Assembly: GCA_023437715.1 (NCBI GenBank) | Contig: JAEZFK010000035.1 | Location: forward strand, 73,612-137,611 | Length of the DNA: 64,000 nt | Direction: 5' to 3' | DNA from: Bacillota bacterium | Lineage (GTDB): Bacteria; Bacillota; Clostridia; Lachnospirales; Lachnospiraceae | Shown: positions 44,227 through 53,268 of the stretch, piece after piece | How the letters are laid out: every line of letters starts with the position of its first letter | Position numbering within the stretch: the stretch's first letter is position 1 | Program-made: the position numbers and the translations under genes | Notes under the pieces: generated by a model | Database searches by the model: none | The model's input: the letters and a program-made list of their open reading frames with translations, nothing else | What the model was told of the DNA's origin: nothing

Positions 44227-45546
44227 ATGGAAACAGTATTGCTTTTTAAAGAAAAAGTCCGCCGCGCCTGCACCGGCCCGGCAGCCATGACAGAAGCTGA
44301 TTTTTCCAGGGGCAGAAAGCTGTTTATCGCAGAAGGCTGCTGCGCCAACGGAATCGTGACTCTGACCACCGGAGCCTTTCTTTCCGGCTACGCGAGTTCC
44401 CTGGGAGCGGATGACTCCATCAACGGAATCATCGGGGCCATTCCCGTCCTTTTATGCACGCTTCAGATGTTTTCCTCCATTATACTGGAAAGCTTAAGCC
44501 GCAAAAAGGGGCTGATTTCCGGATTCTCTTTCCTCCACAGGCTTCTTCTGGCATCCATCTTTTTTGTTCCCCTGTTTATAAGAAATCCGGCGCTCCGCCT
44601 TACTGCGGTCATCGGAATCTATGGGATTGCCCACTTTTTCGGAGCATCCGTGGGAACCGGAACAGGGAACTGGATTCTGCAGCTGGTTCCTCAGAATATA
44701 CGGGGAAATTATCTTGGGTTAAAGGATTCCTTTGCCTTTGCCTTTTCCACGGTCATAAGCCTTATCATGGGCTGGGTCATGGACTGGTTCCGAAGAGACA
44801 ATCTGGAACAGACCGGTTTTCTGGTGGTGGGGACCGTAGTCTTTCTTATCGCCTGCACCGACTTCTGGTGCCTGTCCTCCATCAAAGAACCGGAAAGCGC
44901 CGTGCACCGCCAGAAGCTTAAAAGCGCCGTATACGAGCCTCTGGCGGACAGAGAATACCGGAAGGTCATGTTTGCCTATATGTTCTGGAACCTGGCGCTT
45001 CAGATTGCAGGTCCCTTTTTCAGCGTATACATGGTAACGGGACTGAAGATGGACTACACCTATATCACCTTCCTGGGCCTTATTTCCTCCACAGTCCGTG
45101 TTATTTCCGCCTGGCTTTGGGGACGTCTGGCCGACGCCACCTCCTGGCTTCTGGCCGCCCGTCTGTCCATGGGACTTTTGGGTCTGATCCACGGAAGCTG
45201 GCTGTTTATGACCCCGGAAACCTGCTATGCCCTTCAGCCGGTTTTACAGGCATTGTCCGGCGCAGCCTGGGGCGGGATCGCCATTTCCGTCTTTAACCTT
45301 CAGTACCACTATGCCCCTACGGAAAAACGGGTCCTTTACGTCAGCTCCAATTCCTCCTATGCCGGGCTTTGCGGTTTTCTCGCCACCATGCTGGGAGCCG
45401 CCCTTCTGAAGGTTCTTCCAACCTTTGAAATCGGAGGCTTCCATGTGGGAGGAATGCAGCTTCTTTTCCTTCTCTCAGGAAGCCTGATCTGGGGCTGTGT
45501 TCTGTACATGGGAAAGCTGCGCTCCCAAGGTCCTGTTTCCAATTAA
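44227..45546 (+). CDS. major facilitator superfamily transporter
   Basis: A 439-residue membrane protein with about twelve hydrophobic segments, a short hydrophilic N-terminus and a central cytoplasmic loop (SSIKEPESAVHRQKLKSA) dividing two six-helix halves. Family-specific features that would name a substrate are not recognisable. The ATG at 44227 is chosen; a TTG six codons upstream is possible. The stop overlaps the convergent araR stop by 4 bases. The adjacent AraC regulator suggests sugar or glycoside uptake, but this is inference. Confidence 0.85.
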   Translation: METVLLFKEKVRRACTGPAAMTEADFSRGRKLFIAEGCCANGIVTLTTGAFLSGYASSLGADDSINGIIGAIPVLLCTLQMFSSIILESLSRKKGLISGFSFLHRLLLASIFFVPLFIRNPALRLTAVIGIYGIAHFFGASVGTGTGNWILQLVPQNIRGNYLGLKDSFAFAFSTVISLIMGWVMDWFRRDNLEQTGFLVVGTVVFLIACTDFWCLSSIKEPESAVHRQKLKSAVYEPLADREYRKVMFAYMFWNLALQIAGPFFSVYMVTGLKMDYTYITFLGLISSTVRVISAWLWGRLADATSWLLAARLSMGLLGLIHGSWLFMTPETCYALQPVLQALSGAAWGGIAISVFNLQYHYAPTEKRVLYVSSNSSYAGLCGFLATMLGAALLKVLPTFEIGGFHVGGMQLLFLLSGSLIWGCVLYMGKLRSQGPVSN

Positions 45547-46649
45547 TTCGTCTCCCGCCGGTCCTTTGTGGATTCCCGGACCATCAGCTTGGGCTTTAAC
45601 AGCCGCTCTACCCTGCTTTCTTCATCAGGGACGCTGTTCATCTTTTCTAAAAGAAGCTCCGCCGCCATGGCCCCCAGGCGCTCCTGGGGGTGGGCGATAG
45701 TGGTCAGCTTCACCGACCCGTTTTCCGCCGTAAAGGAATTGTCATAGCCTGTGACGGAAATGTCCTCCGGCACGTTCAGCCCCCATTTTCTCAGGGCATT
45801 TATGATCTCAAAAGCGATCTGGTCATTGTAGCAGACAATTCCGTCTATCACTCTTCCCGCTTCCAGCATTACCTTTAAAACTCCCGACGGCTTTATGGTC
45901 CGGTCCTCGGTATGAAACCAGATCACCATGTCCGGATCATAGGGAAATCCCCCCTCCTGAAGAGCCTTCACATACCCTTTATGGCGGTCCTTTCCCTGGC
46001 TGTCATCTGCCTTGAAGATTCCAAGAATATGCTTATGGCCCAGATCAATTAAATGCTTTGTGACAAGATAGCCCCCCATACGGTCATCCATCAGGATGTG
46101 AGGCTTATTTTTCATCTCCACATAATATCCCTGTATGAACACGTAAGGGATCTGGTAAAAATCCAGCTTGTCATAAAGTCCCTTATGGCCGCACATGATC
46201 TCGCTTTTGCTCGGCTCAATGATGAGGCCGTCAATGTCCTTTTCCAGGATCTCCTCCAGGCACCTGCATTCCTTCCGCCTGCTGTTTCCCGTATTTTTCA
46301 GTATGATGCTGTACCCTTCCGCTGTGAGCACGCTGTCGATCCCCTGGATCAGCCGGGGGAAAATATAGTCGGACAAATAGGTGGTGATAACCGCAACATT
46401 TCCCGACCCCTTTTTACCTCCGGCTTTTCTGGAAACAAAGGTACCACGGCCGTGCTCGGCCTCGATGAACCCTTCCTGCTCCAGAATGGAAAGGGCCTTT
46501 CTCACCGTATGGCGGCTCACATGACAGGAGGCCGACAGCTCATTTTCCGAAGGAAGCCGGTCTCCCGGCTTTCTCTTCCCCGAAATAATGTCCTCTTTCA
46601 GTTCTTCCATCAATACGTAATACTTTGTTTTTCCGCTGTCTTCCGCCAT
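45543..46649 (-). CDS. araR: AraR-type transcriptional repressor (GntR helix-turn-helix, LacI sugar-binding domain)
   Basis: A 368-residue regulator from the ATG at 46649 (AAGGAG). Residues 1-75 are a GntR winged helix (KPGDRLPSENELSASCHVSR), and residues 85-360 are a periplasmic-binding-protein-like domain of the LacI type (DGLIIEPSKSE, GIVCYNDQIAFEIINALRKW). This combination is characteristic of Bacillus AraR, which senses L-arabinose and represses the ara regulon. It closes an operon that contains araA, araD and an arabinofuranosidase. Confidence 0.9.
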   Translation of the reverse strand: MAEDSGKTKYYVLMEELKEDIISGKRKPGDRLPSENELSASCHVSRHTVRKALSILEQEGFIEAEHGRGTFVSRKAGGKKGSGNVAVITTYLSDYIFPRLIQGIDSVLTAEGYSIILKNTGNSRRKECRCLEEILEKDIDGLIIEPSKSEIMCGHKGLYDKLDFYQIPYVFIQGYYVEMKNKPHILMDDRMGGYLVTKHLIDLGHKHILGIFKADDSQGKDRHKGYVKALQEGGFPYDPDMVIWFHTEDRTIKPSGVLKVMLEAGRVIDGIVCYNDQIAFEIINALRKWGLNVPEDISVTGYDNSFTAENGSVKLTTIAHPQERLGAMAAELLLEKMNSVPDEESRVERLLKPKLMVRESTKDRRETN

Positions 46650-46659
46650 ATGGAGCTCC

Positions 46660-47361
46660 TTAGGATTTATTTGATTTCTGGCCGTAATAGGCGTTTGGTC
46701 CATGCTTGCGCATAAAGTGCTTATCCTGCATGCACTGGGGCGCCGGGGCCACCGACGGATTTAACAGCTCGGTCATTAAGTTCATCCGGGCGATCTCTTC
46801 CAGGACCACAGCATTGTGAACGGCATTAGCCGCATCAGTTCCCCAGGTAAAGGGACCGTGGTTTTTGCAGAGAACCCCCGGCACGTGCATGGGGTCTTTC
46901 CCCTGAAAGGCTTCCACAATCACCAGCCCTGTGTTCTTTTCGTATCCCTCTTCGATCTCCTCAGGAGTTAAGTTTCTGGCGCAGGGGATCTCTCCGTAAA
47001 AATAATCCGCATGGGTGGTGCCGTAGCAGGGCAGAGCCCGCCCGGCCTGGGCCCAGGAGGTAGCCATGGGAGAATGGGTGTGAACCACTCCTCCAATGGC
47101 CGGAAATGCCTTGTAAAGCTCTAAATGGGTGGCTGTATCAGAGGAAGGATTCATCTCCCCCTCCACCTTGTTTCCCTCTAAATCCATGACCACCAGATCC
47201 TGGGGAGTAAGGCTCTCATAATCCACTCCGCTGGGCTTAATGACAAAAAGCCCGGCTTCCCTGTCAATGCCGCTGACATTTCCCCATGTATAAGTGATGA
47301 GCCCTCTTTTGGGAAGCTCCATATTCGCTTCATATACTTTTCTTTTCAGTTCTTCCAGCAT
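46660..47361 (-). CDS. araD: L-ribulose-5-phosphate 4-epimerase
   Basis: Converts L-ribulose 5-phosphate to D-xylulose 5-phosphate. The 233-residue class II aldolase-fold protein has the zinc ligands in VVHTHSPMAT and CYGTTHADYF, the LKRKVYEANMELPKRGLITY N-terminus and TWGNVSGIDRE. It is co-directional with the kinase upstream (51-base gap) and araR downstream (10-base gap). Confidence 0.95.
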   Translation of the reverse strand: MLEELKRKVYEANMELPKRGLITYTWGNVSGIDREAGLFVIKPSGVDYESLTPQDLVVMDLEGNKVEGEMNPSSDTATHLELYKAFPAIGGVVHTHSPMATSWAQAGRALPCYGTTHADYFYGEIPCARNLTPEEIEEGYEKNTGLVIVEAFQGKDPMHVPGVLCKNHGPFTWGTDAANAVHNAVVLEEIARMNLMTELLNPSVAPAPQCMQDKHFMRKHGPNAYYGQKSNKS

Positions 47362-47412
47362 GTGATTTTATCCCTTTCCTCGTTTTTGTCCAGCTTTTCC
47401 GGACATCCTACT

Positions 47413-49011
47413 TCATTTTAAACGGTCTACTGCGGCCCGCTCAATGGAAAGGCCCTCTTCATACCGCTTCATGAAAGCCCGAAAGCCCGCTTCATCCGCA
47501 GGGTCCGGCTCCATCCGGGTTCCCGACTGGCCATGAAATACCTTTTGAGCCAGATACTCATCCAGGGTCTCCCTTTCTTCTTTCCGCAGCATGTAAGAGG
47601 CCAGAAGCGCCGCGCCCCAGGCTCCCCCTTCTCCCGCTGTTTCCATGACGGAGACAGGAACTCCCATGGCAGCCGCCATGATCTTCTGCCCCACGTCCTT
47701 TGTCTTAAAGAGTCCTCCATGGCCCAGCAGGACGTCCAGCTTTACCCCTTCCTCATACAGAATATCCATTCCGATCTTTAAAGCTCCCAGGGCTGTATAC
47801 AGATGAACCCTCATAAAATTCGCCAGGTTGAACCGGCTTTCCGGCGTGCGGACAAAAAGAGGCCGCCCCTCTTCAAAATGGGTGATGTGCTCTCCTGAAA
47901 GATATCCGTAGGAGAGAAGGCCGCCGCCGTCCTTGTCGCCCTCCAAGGCTTTCCGGTAGAGATTGGAAAACAGAGTGTTTTTATCGGTTTTTATGCCCAT
48001 GGTTTCCGCAAATTCCTCAAACAGAGATACCCAGGCATTTAAATCCGATGTGCAGTTGTTGCAGTGGACCATGGCAACCGAATCCCCGGCAGGGGTTGTC
48101 ACCAGATCAATTTCCGGATAAACCTTTGAAAGTTCTTTTTCCAGCACCACCATGGCAAACACGCTGGTTCCGGCAGATACATTTCCCGTCCTTCTGGCTA
48201 CGCTGTTGGTGGCGGTCATTCCGGTTCCGGCGTCTCCCTCAGGCGGGCACAAGGGGATTCCTGCCCTTAGATTCCCGCTCACATCAAGAAGCCTTGCTCC
48301 CTCCTCTGTCAGGGTACCCGCTTCCTCTCCCGCTGTCAATACCTGAGGCAGTATATCCCGGAGCTTCCAGGGCAGATTTTCGGAGGCAATCAGTTGGTCA
48401 AACTGCTCCACCATCCGTTCATTGTAGTCTTTCGTGCTGCTGTCCACCGGGAACATACCTGCACAGTCTCCGATTCCCAGCACCCTTTTTCCTGTCAGCT
48501 TCCAGTGCACATACCCTTCCAGAGTGATGAGATAATCAATCTCCGGCACATGGGCTTCCTTGTTGAGAATGGCCTGGTATAAATGAGCGATGCTCCATCT
48601 CTGGGGAATGTGATAGGAAAGCAGCTCCGTCAGCTTCTCCGAAGCTTCCTCTGTCATGGTATTTCTCCAGGTACGGAAAGGAACCAGTATTTTCCCCTCC
48701 TTGTTAAAGGCCATGTATCCGTGCATCATGGCGGAAAAGCAGATGGCTCCGATATTTGTCAGAACCTCTCCGTACTGCTCCTTTACATCCTCCGCCATCT
48801 TCCGGTAGCTGTCCTGTACCCCCTTCCAGATATCGGGAATGGAATAGGTCCAGACCCCGTCCACATACTGATTTTCCCATTCATGGCTGCCGGAAGCGAT
48901 GGGCTCGTGATTTTCATCCACCAGCACGGCTTTGATCCTGGTGGAACCCAGCTCGATTCCAAGGGCGGTTCTGCCTTCCCGTACAGCAGCTGCAATTATA
49001 TTTTTATCCAT
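47413..49011 (-). CDS. FGGY-family carbohydrate kinase, probable L-ribulokinase
   Basis: A 532-residue sugar kinase from the ATG at 49011 (AGGAGGGG). It has the FGGY phosphate-binding motif ALGIELGSTRIKAVLV near residues 15-30, GVWTYSIPDIWKGVQDSY, and the C-terminal ATP-binding region LDVLLGHGGLFKT and AGEGGAWGAALLASYML. It differs from classic AraB in length and in the extended N-terminus, but its place between araA and araD assigns L-ribulose as the substrate. Xylulose kinase activity cannot be excluded from sequence. Confidence 0.88.
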   Translation of the reverse strand: MDKNIIAAAVREGRTALGIELGSTRIKAVLVDENHEPIASGSHEWENQYVDGVWTYSIPDIWKGVQDSYRKMAEDVKEQYGEVLTNIGAICFSAMMHGYMAFNKEGKILVPFRTWRNTMTEEASEKLTELLSYHIPQRWSIAHLYQAILNKEAHVPEIDYLITLEGYVHWKLTGKRVLGIGDCAGMFPVDSSTKDYNERMVEQFDQLIASENLPWKLRDILPQVLTAGEEAGTLTEEGARLLDVSGNLRAGIPLCPPEGDAGTGMTATNSVARRTGNVSAGTSVFAMVVLEKELSKVYPEIDLVTTPAGDSVAMVHCNNCTSDLNAWVSLFEEFAETMGIKTDKNTLFSNLYRKALEGDKDGGGLLSYGYLSGEHITHFEEGRPLFVRTPESRFNLANFMRVHLYTALGALKIGMDILYEEGVKLDVLLGHGGLFKTKDVGQKIMAAAMGVPVSVMETAGEGGAWGAALLASYMLRKEERETLDEYLAQKVFHGQSGTRMEPDPADEAGFRAFMKRYEEGLSIERAAVDRLK

Positions 49012-49104
49012 TGAAAACCCCTCCTGTAAAAAAATCAGGCCCGCCCCTCTGCGAGAGAGGGGCGAACCCCGTTGCAAACGTCATCTCGCCTTTTAATTAC
49101 CTTA

Positions 49105-50598
49105 TTAACGGAATACTACGGAATTCCACTTTAATTCATTTTTCAAATCCCTGATGGTTGTATTTTCGTCGATGTAGACTGCTTCAATTCCCATGGCATC
49201 GGCCCAGTCTCCCATCTGCTCTGCTGTTAAATCATAGGAAAATGCCGTATGATGGGCTCCGCCGGCCAGAATCCAGCTTTCCGCTCCTGTGGTCAGGTTC
49301 GGCTCCGGAGTCCAGAAAGCGGTTGCAACAGGAAGCTTGGGCATTGGGTGTTCCGTCTTCTTGCAGTTTACGGTGTTGATGATCAGGCGGAAACGGTTGC
49401 CCAGATCAATGAGGGAGGTTGCGATTCCTCTTCCTTCCTTTGCCGTAAACACAAGGCGGGCAGGGTCTTCTCTTTGTCCCATGGACAGAGGATTCACCTT
49501 AATGCCTATTTTCCCGTCGGCAATGGAGGGGCAGACCTCCAGCATATGGGCCTGAAGGATTCCTTCCTTTCCCGGAACCAGGTTGTAGGTATAGTCCTCC
49601 ATAAAGGAGGTGCCCTTTGCATCCTTGATATCGGCTGTCATGATCTTCATCAGGCGGACCATGGCCGCTGTCTTCCAGTCTCCCTCGCCGCCGAAGCCGT
49701 AGCCCTTTTCCATCAGACGCTGGATTGCAAGGCCCGGAAGCTGCTTTAATGCGCCTAAATCGCCGAAATGAGTGACAATGGCCTGATAATCCTTTTCCTT
49801 TAAGAACCGCTCAAAGCCCAGCTCAATCTGCGCCTGGACGGCCACGTGATTTTTAAACTCCTGAGGATCTCTTCCCTCCAGCAGGATTTCATATTTGCTG
49901 TAATACTCCTCTACCAGGGCGGAAATGTCCCCTGCTGCCACGTCCTTTACATAAGCCTCGATTTCATTGACCGGGTAAGCGTCGATCTCCCAGCCGAATT
50001 TTATCTGGGCCTCTACCTTGTCGCCTTCGGTAACGGCCACATTTCTCATGTTGTCCGCCACCCGGACCACCCGGATGTGGCTGCTTTCCATGATTCCCAC
50101 CGCGGTCCGCATCCAGGAGCCGATCCGGTCCTGAACCTTTTCGTCATCCCAGAAGCCTGCAATGACCTTTCTCTCGATTCCCATTCTTGTAACCATGTGG
50201 CCGAACTCCCTGTCCCCGTGTGCGGACTGGTTCTCGTTCATGAAATCCATATCAATGGCATCATAGGGAATCTCCCGGTTAAACTGGGTGTGAAGATGAA
50301 GCAGAGGCTTCCTGTATTCCTGAAGTCCTAAAATCCAGGACTTGGCAGGAGAAAAGGTGTGCATCCAGGTAATAACTCCCGCACATTCCTCATCTCCGTT
50401 GGCCTGGTTGAACAGGCTGCGGATGGAGGTATTGTCAATCAGAACCGGCTTTAAAACCACCTCAAAGGGAAGGCGGCCGCATGCGTTGAGCCTTTCCACA
50501 ATGATCCTGGAATGCTCCGCCACATCTCTTAAGCATTCCTCTCCGTAAAGGTCCTGTGAACCGGTGGCAAACCAAAATTTATATGTTTTATTTCCCAT
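49105..50598 (-). CDS. araA: L-arabinose isomerase
   Basis: Converts L-arabinose to L-ribulose using a divalent metal. The 497-residue protein has the family patterns KFWFATGSQDLYGEE, GVITWMHTFSPAKSWI, LLHLHTQFNREIPYDAIDMD, GFGGEGDWKTAAMVRLMK (containing a metal-binding Glu) and SFMEDYTYNLVPGKEGILQA, with the closing histidine region GAHHTAFSYDL. The length equals that of characterised enzymes. AAAGGGA precedes the ATG. Confidence 0.98.
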   Translation of the reverse strand: MGNKTYKFWFATGSQDLYGEECLRDVAEHSRIIVERLNACGRLPFEVVLKPVLIDNTSIRSLFNQANGDEECAGVITWMHTFSPAKSWILGLQEYRKPLLHLHTQFNREIPYDAIDMDFMNENQSAHGDREFGHMVTRMGIERKVIAGFWDDEKVQDRIGSWMRTAVGIMESSHIRVVRVADNMRNVAVTEGDKVEAQIKFGWEIDAYPVNEIEAYVKDVAAGDISALVEEYYSKYEILLEGRDPQEFKNHVAVQAQIELGFERFLKEKDYQAIVTHFGDLGALKQLPGLAIQRLMEKGYGFGGEGDWKTAAMVRLMKIMTADIKDAKGTSFMEDYTYNLVPGKEGILQAHMLEVCPSIADGKIGIKVNPLSMGQREDPARLVFTAKEGRGIATSLIDLGNRFRLIINTVNCKKTEHPMPKLPVATAFWTPEPNLTTGAESWILAGGAHHTAFSYDLTAEQMGDWADAMGIEAVYIDENTTIRDLKNELKWNSVVFR

Positions 50599-50651
50599 GG
50601 TAATTCCCTTTCTCTTTTTTATAATTTTTTATTCGTTAAATCCCTGTACCG

Positions 50652-52169
50652 TCATCTTCCCAGACGAATCACGTTCCAGGAAGCCTTGTGCAGAATACTG
50701 GTCATGATGCCCCCGTCAAGCACAGACTGGCTGGTCTGCCTGGGAGCCACCTTTTGGCTGAAAGGTCCGTTTTCCGCCAGCAGATCGTCGCTTTCCAGAA
50801 CAATGTGCTCCAGCACCCGGTATCCCTCAAAGCTTCTCACATCAACGGTCATTTCCGCGTCATCCTTAATATTTCTGTTTACCGCGAAAATCGTCACCTG
50901 GTCCTCTTCCTCATTGTAAACGGAAACAGCTTCCACGGCCGTTACGCCCTCATGGGTAGCCGTATCAAATTTCGGTGTGCTGATGACCGGAAGAAGTGCT
51001 GTACCCCGTCCATATTTGGAAGCGTGCATGAAAGGATAGAAAATGGTCTGCTTCCACGCCGCTCCGCCGCCTGCTTCCGTCATAATAGGAGCGATAACAT
51101 TTACAAGCTGTGCCATACAGGCCATTTTCACACGGTCTGCATGCTTTAACAGGGTAATGAGCATCAGGCCCACTAAAAGCGCGTCCTCAAAGTTATAAAT
51201 GTCCTCCAGCATGGGCGGCGCTACCTGCCACGGATGATTTTGGGTGATATCGTCATCAGCCGCATTGGAATGGTACCATACGTTCCACTCGTCAAAGCTG
51301 AGCTTTATATCCTTTTTGCCCCGTTTTCTTGCTTTTACATAATCACAGGTCGCGATTACGGTGCGGATAAACTCATCCATATCATCCGAGCAGGCAAGGA
51401 AATCCTGGCTGTCTCCCGCCCTGTTTCCATAATACTGATGCAGGGAAACAAAGTCCACGTAATCATAGGTATGCTGAAGAGTAACTGCCTCCCATTCCGG
51501 GAAAGTGGGCATGGTCAGGGAGGAGCTTCCGCAGGAAACCAGTTCAATGGAAGGATCAATGAGCTTCATGGCCTTTGCCGTTTCCTCGGCCAGGCGCCCG
51601 TATTCCTCCATGGTCTTATGGCCGATCTGCCAGGGGCCGTCCATCTCATTTCCCAGGCACCATGTTTTGATGTTGTGAGGCTCCTTATAGCCGTGGCTGA
51701 TCCTCATGTCGCTGTATCTGGTGTTGCCGGGATGGTTGCAGTATTCCAGCAGGTTGCAGGCGTCGGCAATCCCTCTTGTGCCCAGGTTAATGGCCATCAT
51801 CACGTCAGAGCCTGCGCTTCTCGTCCATTTGGTAAATTCATTTAATCCCACTTTATTTTCTTCCAGGCTCCGCCATGCCAGCTCCAGGCGTTTGGGGCGC
51901 TCTGCCACGGGACCCACGCTGTCCTCCCAGTAAAAGTTGGAAACAAAGTTTCCGCCCGGATACCGGATAATAGGAACATTCAGCTCCCGGATCAGCTCCT
52001 TTACATCGCCCCGGAAGCCGTCTTCATCCGCCGTGGGATGTCCCGGGCAGTAAATGCCGTCATATACGGCGCGGCCCAGATGCTCGATAAAGGAGCCGTA
52101 AATTCTTTCATCGATCTCCGAAATACGGTATTCTTTGTCAATTACCATTTTCACTTTGTTGTCTGCCAT
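50652..52169 (-). CDS. abfA: alpha-N-arabinofuranosidase (GH51)
   Basis: Releases L-arabinofuranose from arabino-oligosaccharides inside the cell. The 505-residue protein has a GH51 TIM barrel with acid/base Glu175 in WCLGNEMDGPW and nucleophile Glu294 in KLSFDEWNVWYH, plus IRYPGGNFVSNFYWEDSVGP near 68-87, and a C-terminal beta-sandwich. No signal peptide is seen, so substrate must be imported. It lies second in the operon, 23 bases after fsa. Confidence 0.96.
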   Translation of the reverse strand: MADNKVKMVIDKEYRISEIDERIYGSFIEHLGRAVYDGIYCPGHPTADEDGFRGDVKELIRELNVPIIRYPGGNFVSNFYWEDSVGPVAERPKRLELAWRSLEENKVGLNEFTKWTRSAGSDVMMAINLGTRGIADACNLLEYCNHPGNTRYSDMRISHGYKEPHNIKTWCLGNEMDGPWQIGHKTMEEYGRLAEETAKAMKLIDPSIELVSCGSSSLTMPTFPEWEAVTLQHTYDYVDFVSLHQYYGNRAGDSQDFLACSDDMDEFIRTVIATCDYVKARKRGKKDIKLSFDEWNVWYHSNAADDDITQNHPWQVAPPMLEDIYNFEDALLVGLMLITLLKHADRVKMACMAQLVNVIAPIMTEAGGGAAWKQTIFYPFMHASKYGRGTALLPVISTPKFDTATHEGVTAVEAVSVYNEEEDQVTIFAVNRNIKDDAEMTVDVRSFEGYRVLEHIVLESDDLLAENGPFSQKVAPRQTSQSVLDGGIMTSILHKASWNVIRLGR

Positions 52170-52192
52170 TTGAATTGTCCAGCCTTTCTTTC

Positions 52193-52846
52193 CTATTCTC
52201 CGAATACCTTCCGGTAATCCTCCTGGAATTTTATAATTCCCTGATCCGTCAGCGGATGCTTTGTCATCTGTACCAGCACGCCGTAAGGCACTGTTGCAAT
52301 ATCAGCCCCTGCCCTGGCGCAGTCAATCACATGGATGGGATTGCGGACGCTGGCTGCAATGATCTCCGTTTCGATGTCATGGACGGCAAATATCTCTGCA
52401 ATATCCTCAATCAGATCAATTCCGGGCATGGAGATGTCATCAAGCCTTCCTAAAAACGGGGAAACGTAAGTTGCGCCGGCCCTGGCTGCCAAAAGCGCCT
52501 GGGCGGAGGAAAACACCAGAGTTACATTGGTCTTGATTCCTTGGCTTGTTAAAACCTTAACAGCCTTTAAGCCTTCCACGGTCATCGGGATCTTAACCAC
52601 CATGTTGGGGTGAATGGCGGCAATTTCACGTCCTTCCTTTATCATCCCTTCCGCATCTGCGGTGGTGGCCTTTACCTCGCCGCTGACAGGTCCGTCCACA
52701 ATGGAAGTGATCTCTTCAATCACCTGCTTAAAATCCCTTCCCTCTTTGGCGATCAGGGACGGATTGGTGGTAACGCCGCAGATAATTCCCATTTCATTGG
52801 CCTTTCTGATTTCCTCAATATTTGCCGTGTCTACAAAAAATCTCAT
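52193..52846 (-). CDS. fsa: transaldolase-like fructose-6-phosphate aldolase (Fsa/MipB/TalC family)
   Basis: A 217-residue TIM barrel. The Schiff-base lysine is Lys85 in MVVKIPMTVEGLKAV, with FFVDTANIEEI at the start, GVTTNPSLIAKEG and TYVSPFLGRLDD. Proteins of this length are fructose-6-phosphate aldolases or short transaldolases; the latter would help process the xylulose 5-phosphate made by araBAD. AGGAGG lies upstream. It is the first gene of the ara operon, directly downstream of the operator-like palindrome. Confidence 0.93.
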   Translation of the reverse strand: MRFFVDTANIEEIRKANEMGIICGVTTNPSLIAKEGRDFKQVIEEITSIVDGPVSGEVKATTADAEGMIKEGREIAAIHPNMVVKIPMTVEGLKAVKVLTSQGIKTNVTLVFSSAQALLAARAGATYVSPFLGRLDDISMPGIDLIEDIAEIFAVHDIETEIIAASVRNPIHVIDCARAGADIATVPYGVLVQMTKHPLTDQGIIKFQEDYRKVFGE

Positions 52847-52906
52847 ACGTTTCTACCTCCTTTTTTCAATGAGAGTGATTCTGTCATCCTCTTACTAATA
52901 ATGTAT

Positions 52907-52932
52907 AACTTGTACGCATGATTGCACAAGTT
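52907..52932. promoter_or_regulatory. AraR-like operator over the fsa/ara promoter
   Basis: AACTTGT (52907-52913) and ACAAGTT (52926-52932) are perfect inverted repeats with a 12-base spacer. The half-site CTTGTACG resembles the Bacillus AraR consensus ATTTGTACGTACAAAT. On the minus strand TTGTGC and TATACA lie within it, 16 bases apart, in the right place for a promoter 60 bases before fsa. Repressor binding would block transcription. Confidence 0.65.
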
Positions 52933-52978
52933 GTTTTTATTTATTTTACCACAAAACCATTGTTTGTATCAAAAAAAT

Positions 52979-53035
52979 AAAGCCGGAATATATCACAGGC
53001 TTAATCACAAGGAACGTCTGTGTTTTTCCGGCTTT
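52979..53035. other. stem-loop with inner hairpin between dacB and ara operon
   Basis: AAAGCCGGAA (52979-52988) pairs with TTCCGGCTTT (53026-53035), enclosing CACAG and CTGTG. T-rich tracts lie on both outer sides, so it can act as a terminator in either direction. It has no obvious gene of its own to terminate on the minus strand. Confidence 0.5.
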
Positions 53036-53112
53036 TCTGTCTTTTTTCCACAATCCATTCAGAGCAAAAAGAGAAAATGCACAATTTTATTTTTGAAATT
53101 TCCCAATGTTTG

Positions 53113-53246
53113 TTGACACTTTTTGCGGAACATGAGGTATATTATTACTTGTAACCCCCCCCAATACATTATATAGTTTTTGCTACACCCCATAAGAAAC
53201 GAAATACCTTCTCCGAAAAAGACCAGCTACCCCGGCTGGTCTTTTT
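53113..53246 (+). ncRNA. candidate small RNA
   Basis: On the plus strand, TTGACA (53113-53118) and TATATT (53138-53143, spacer 19) form a plausible promoter. About 95 bases later a strong terminator (AAAAAGACCAGC paired with GCTGGTCTTTTT) ends the transcript. The intervening RNA has no start codon with a ribosome binding site and holds two C-rich single-stranded runs (eight Cs near 53155 and ACACCCC near 53187), a feature of Firmicute RNAs that base-pair with Shine-Dalgarno sequences. The spacing of the promoter is not ideal. Confidence 0.35.
53216..53246. terminator. bidirectional terminator downstream of dacB
   Basis: AAAAAGACCAGC pairs perfectly with GCTGGTCTTTTT around an 8-base loop (TACCCCG plus one), 23 bases beyond the carboxypeptidase stop on the minus strand. 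Confidence 0.9.
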
Positions 53247-53268
53247 CATTTTTATTTATTTAACTTAT

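Larger units (their letters stand above)
52847..53268. other. 422-base region with the ara operon promoter, hairpins and a candidate RNA
   Basis: It contains the AraR-like palindrome (52907-52932), a long stem with an inner hairpin (52979-53035), a promoter-like signal on the plus strand near 53113-53143, and the shared terminator at 53216-53246. No protein-coding frame was found. Confidence 0.55.
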
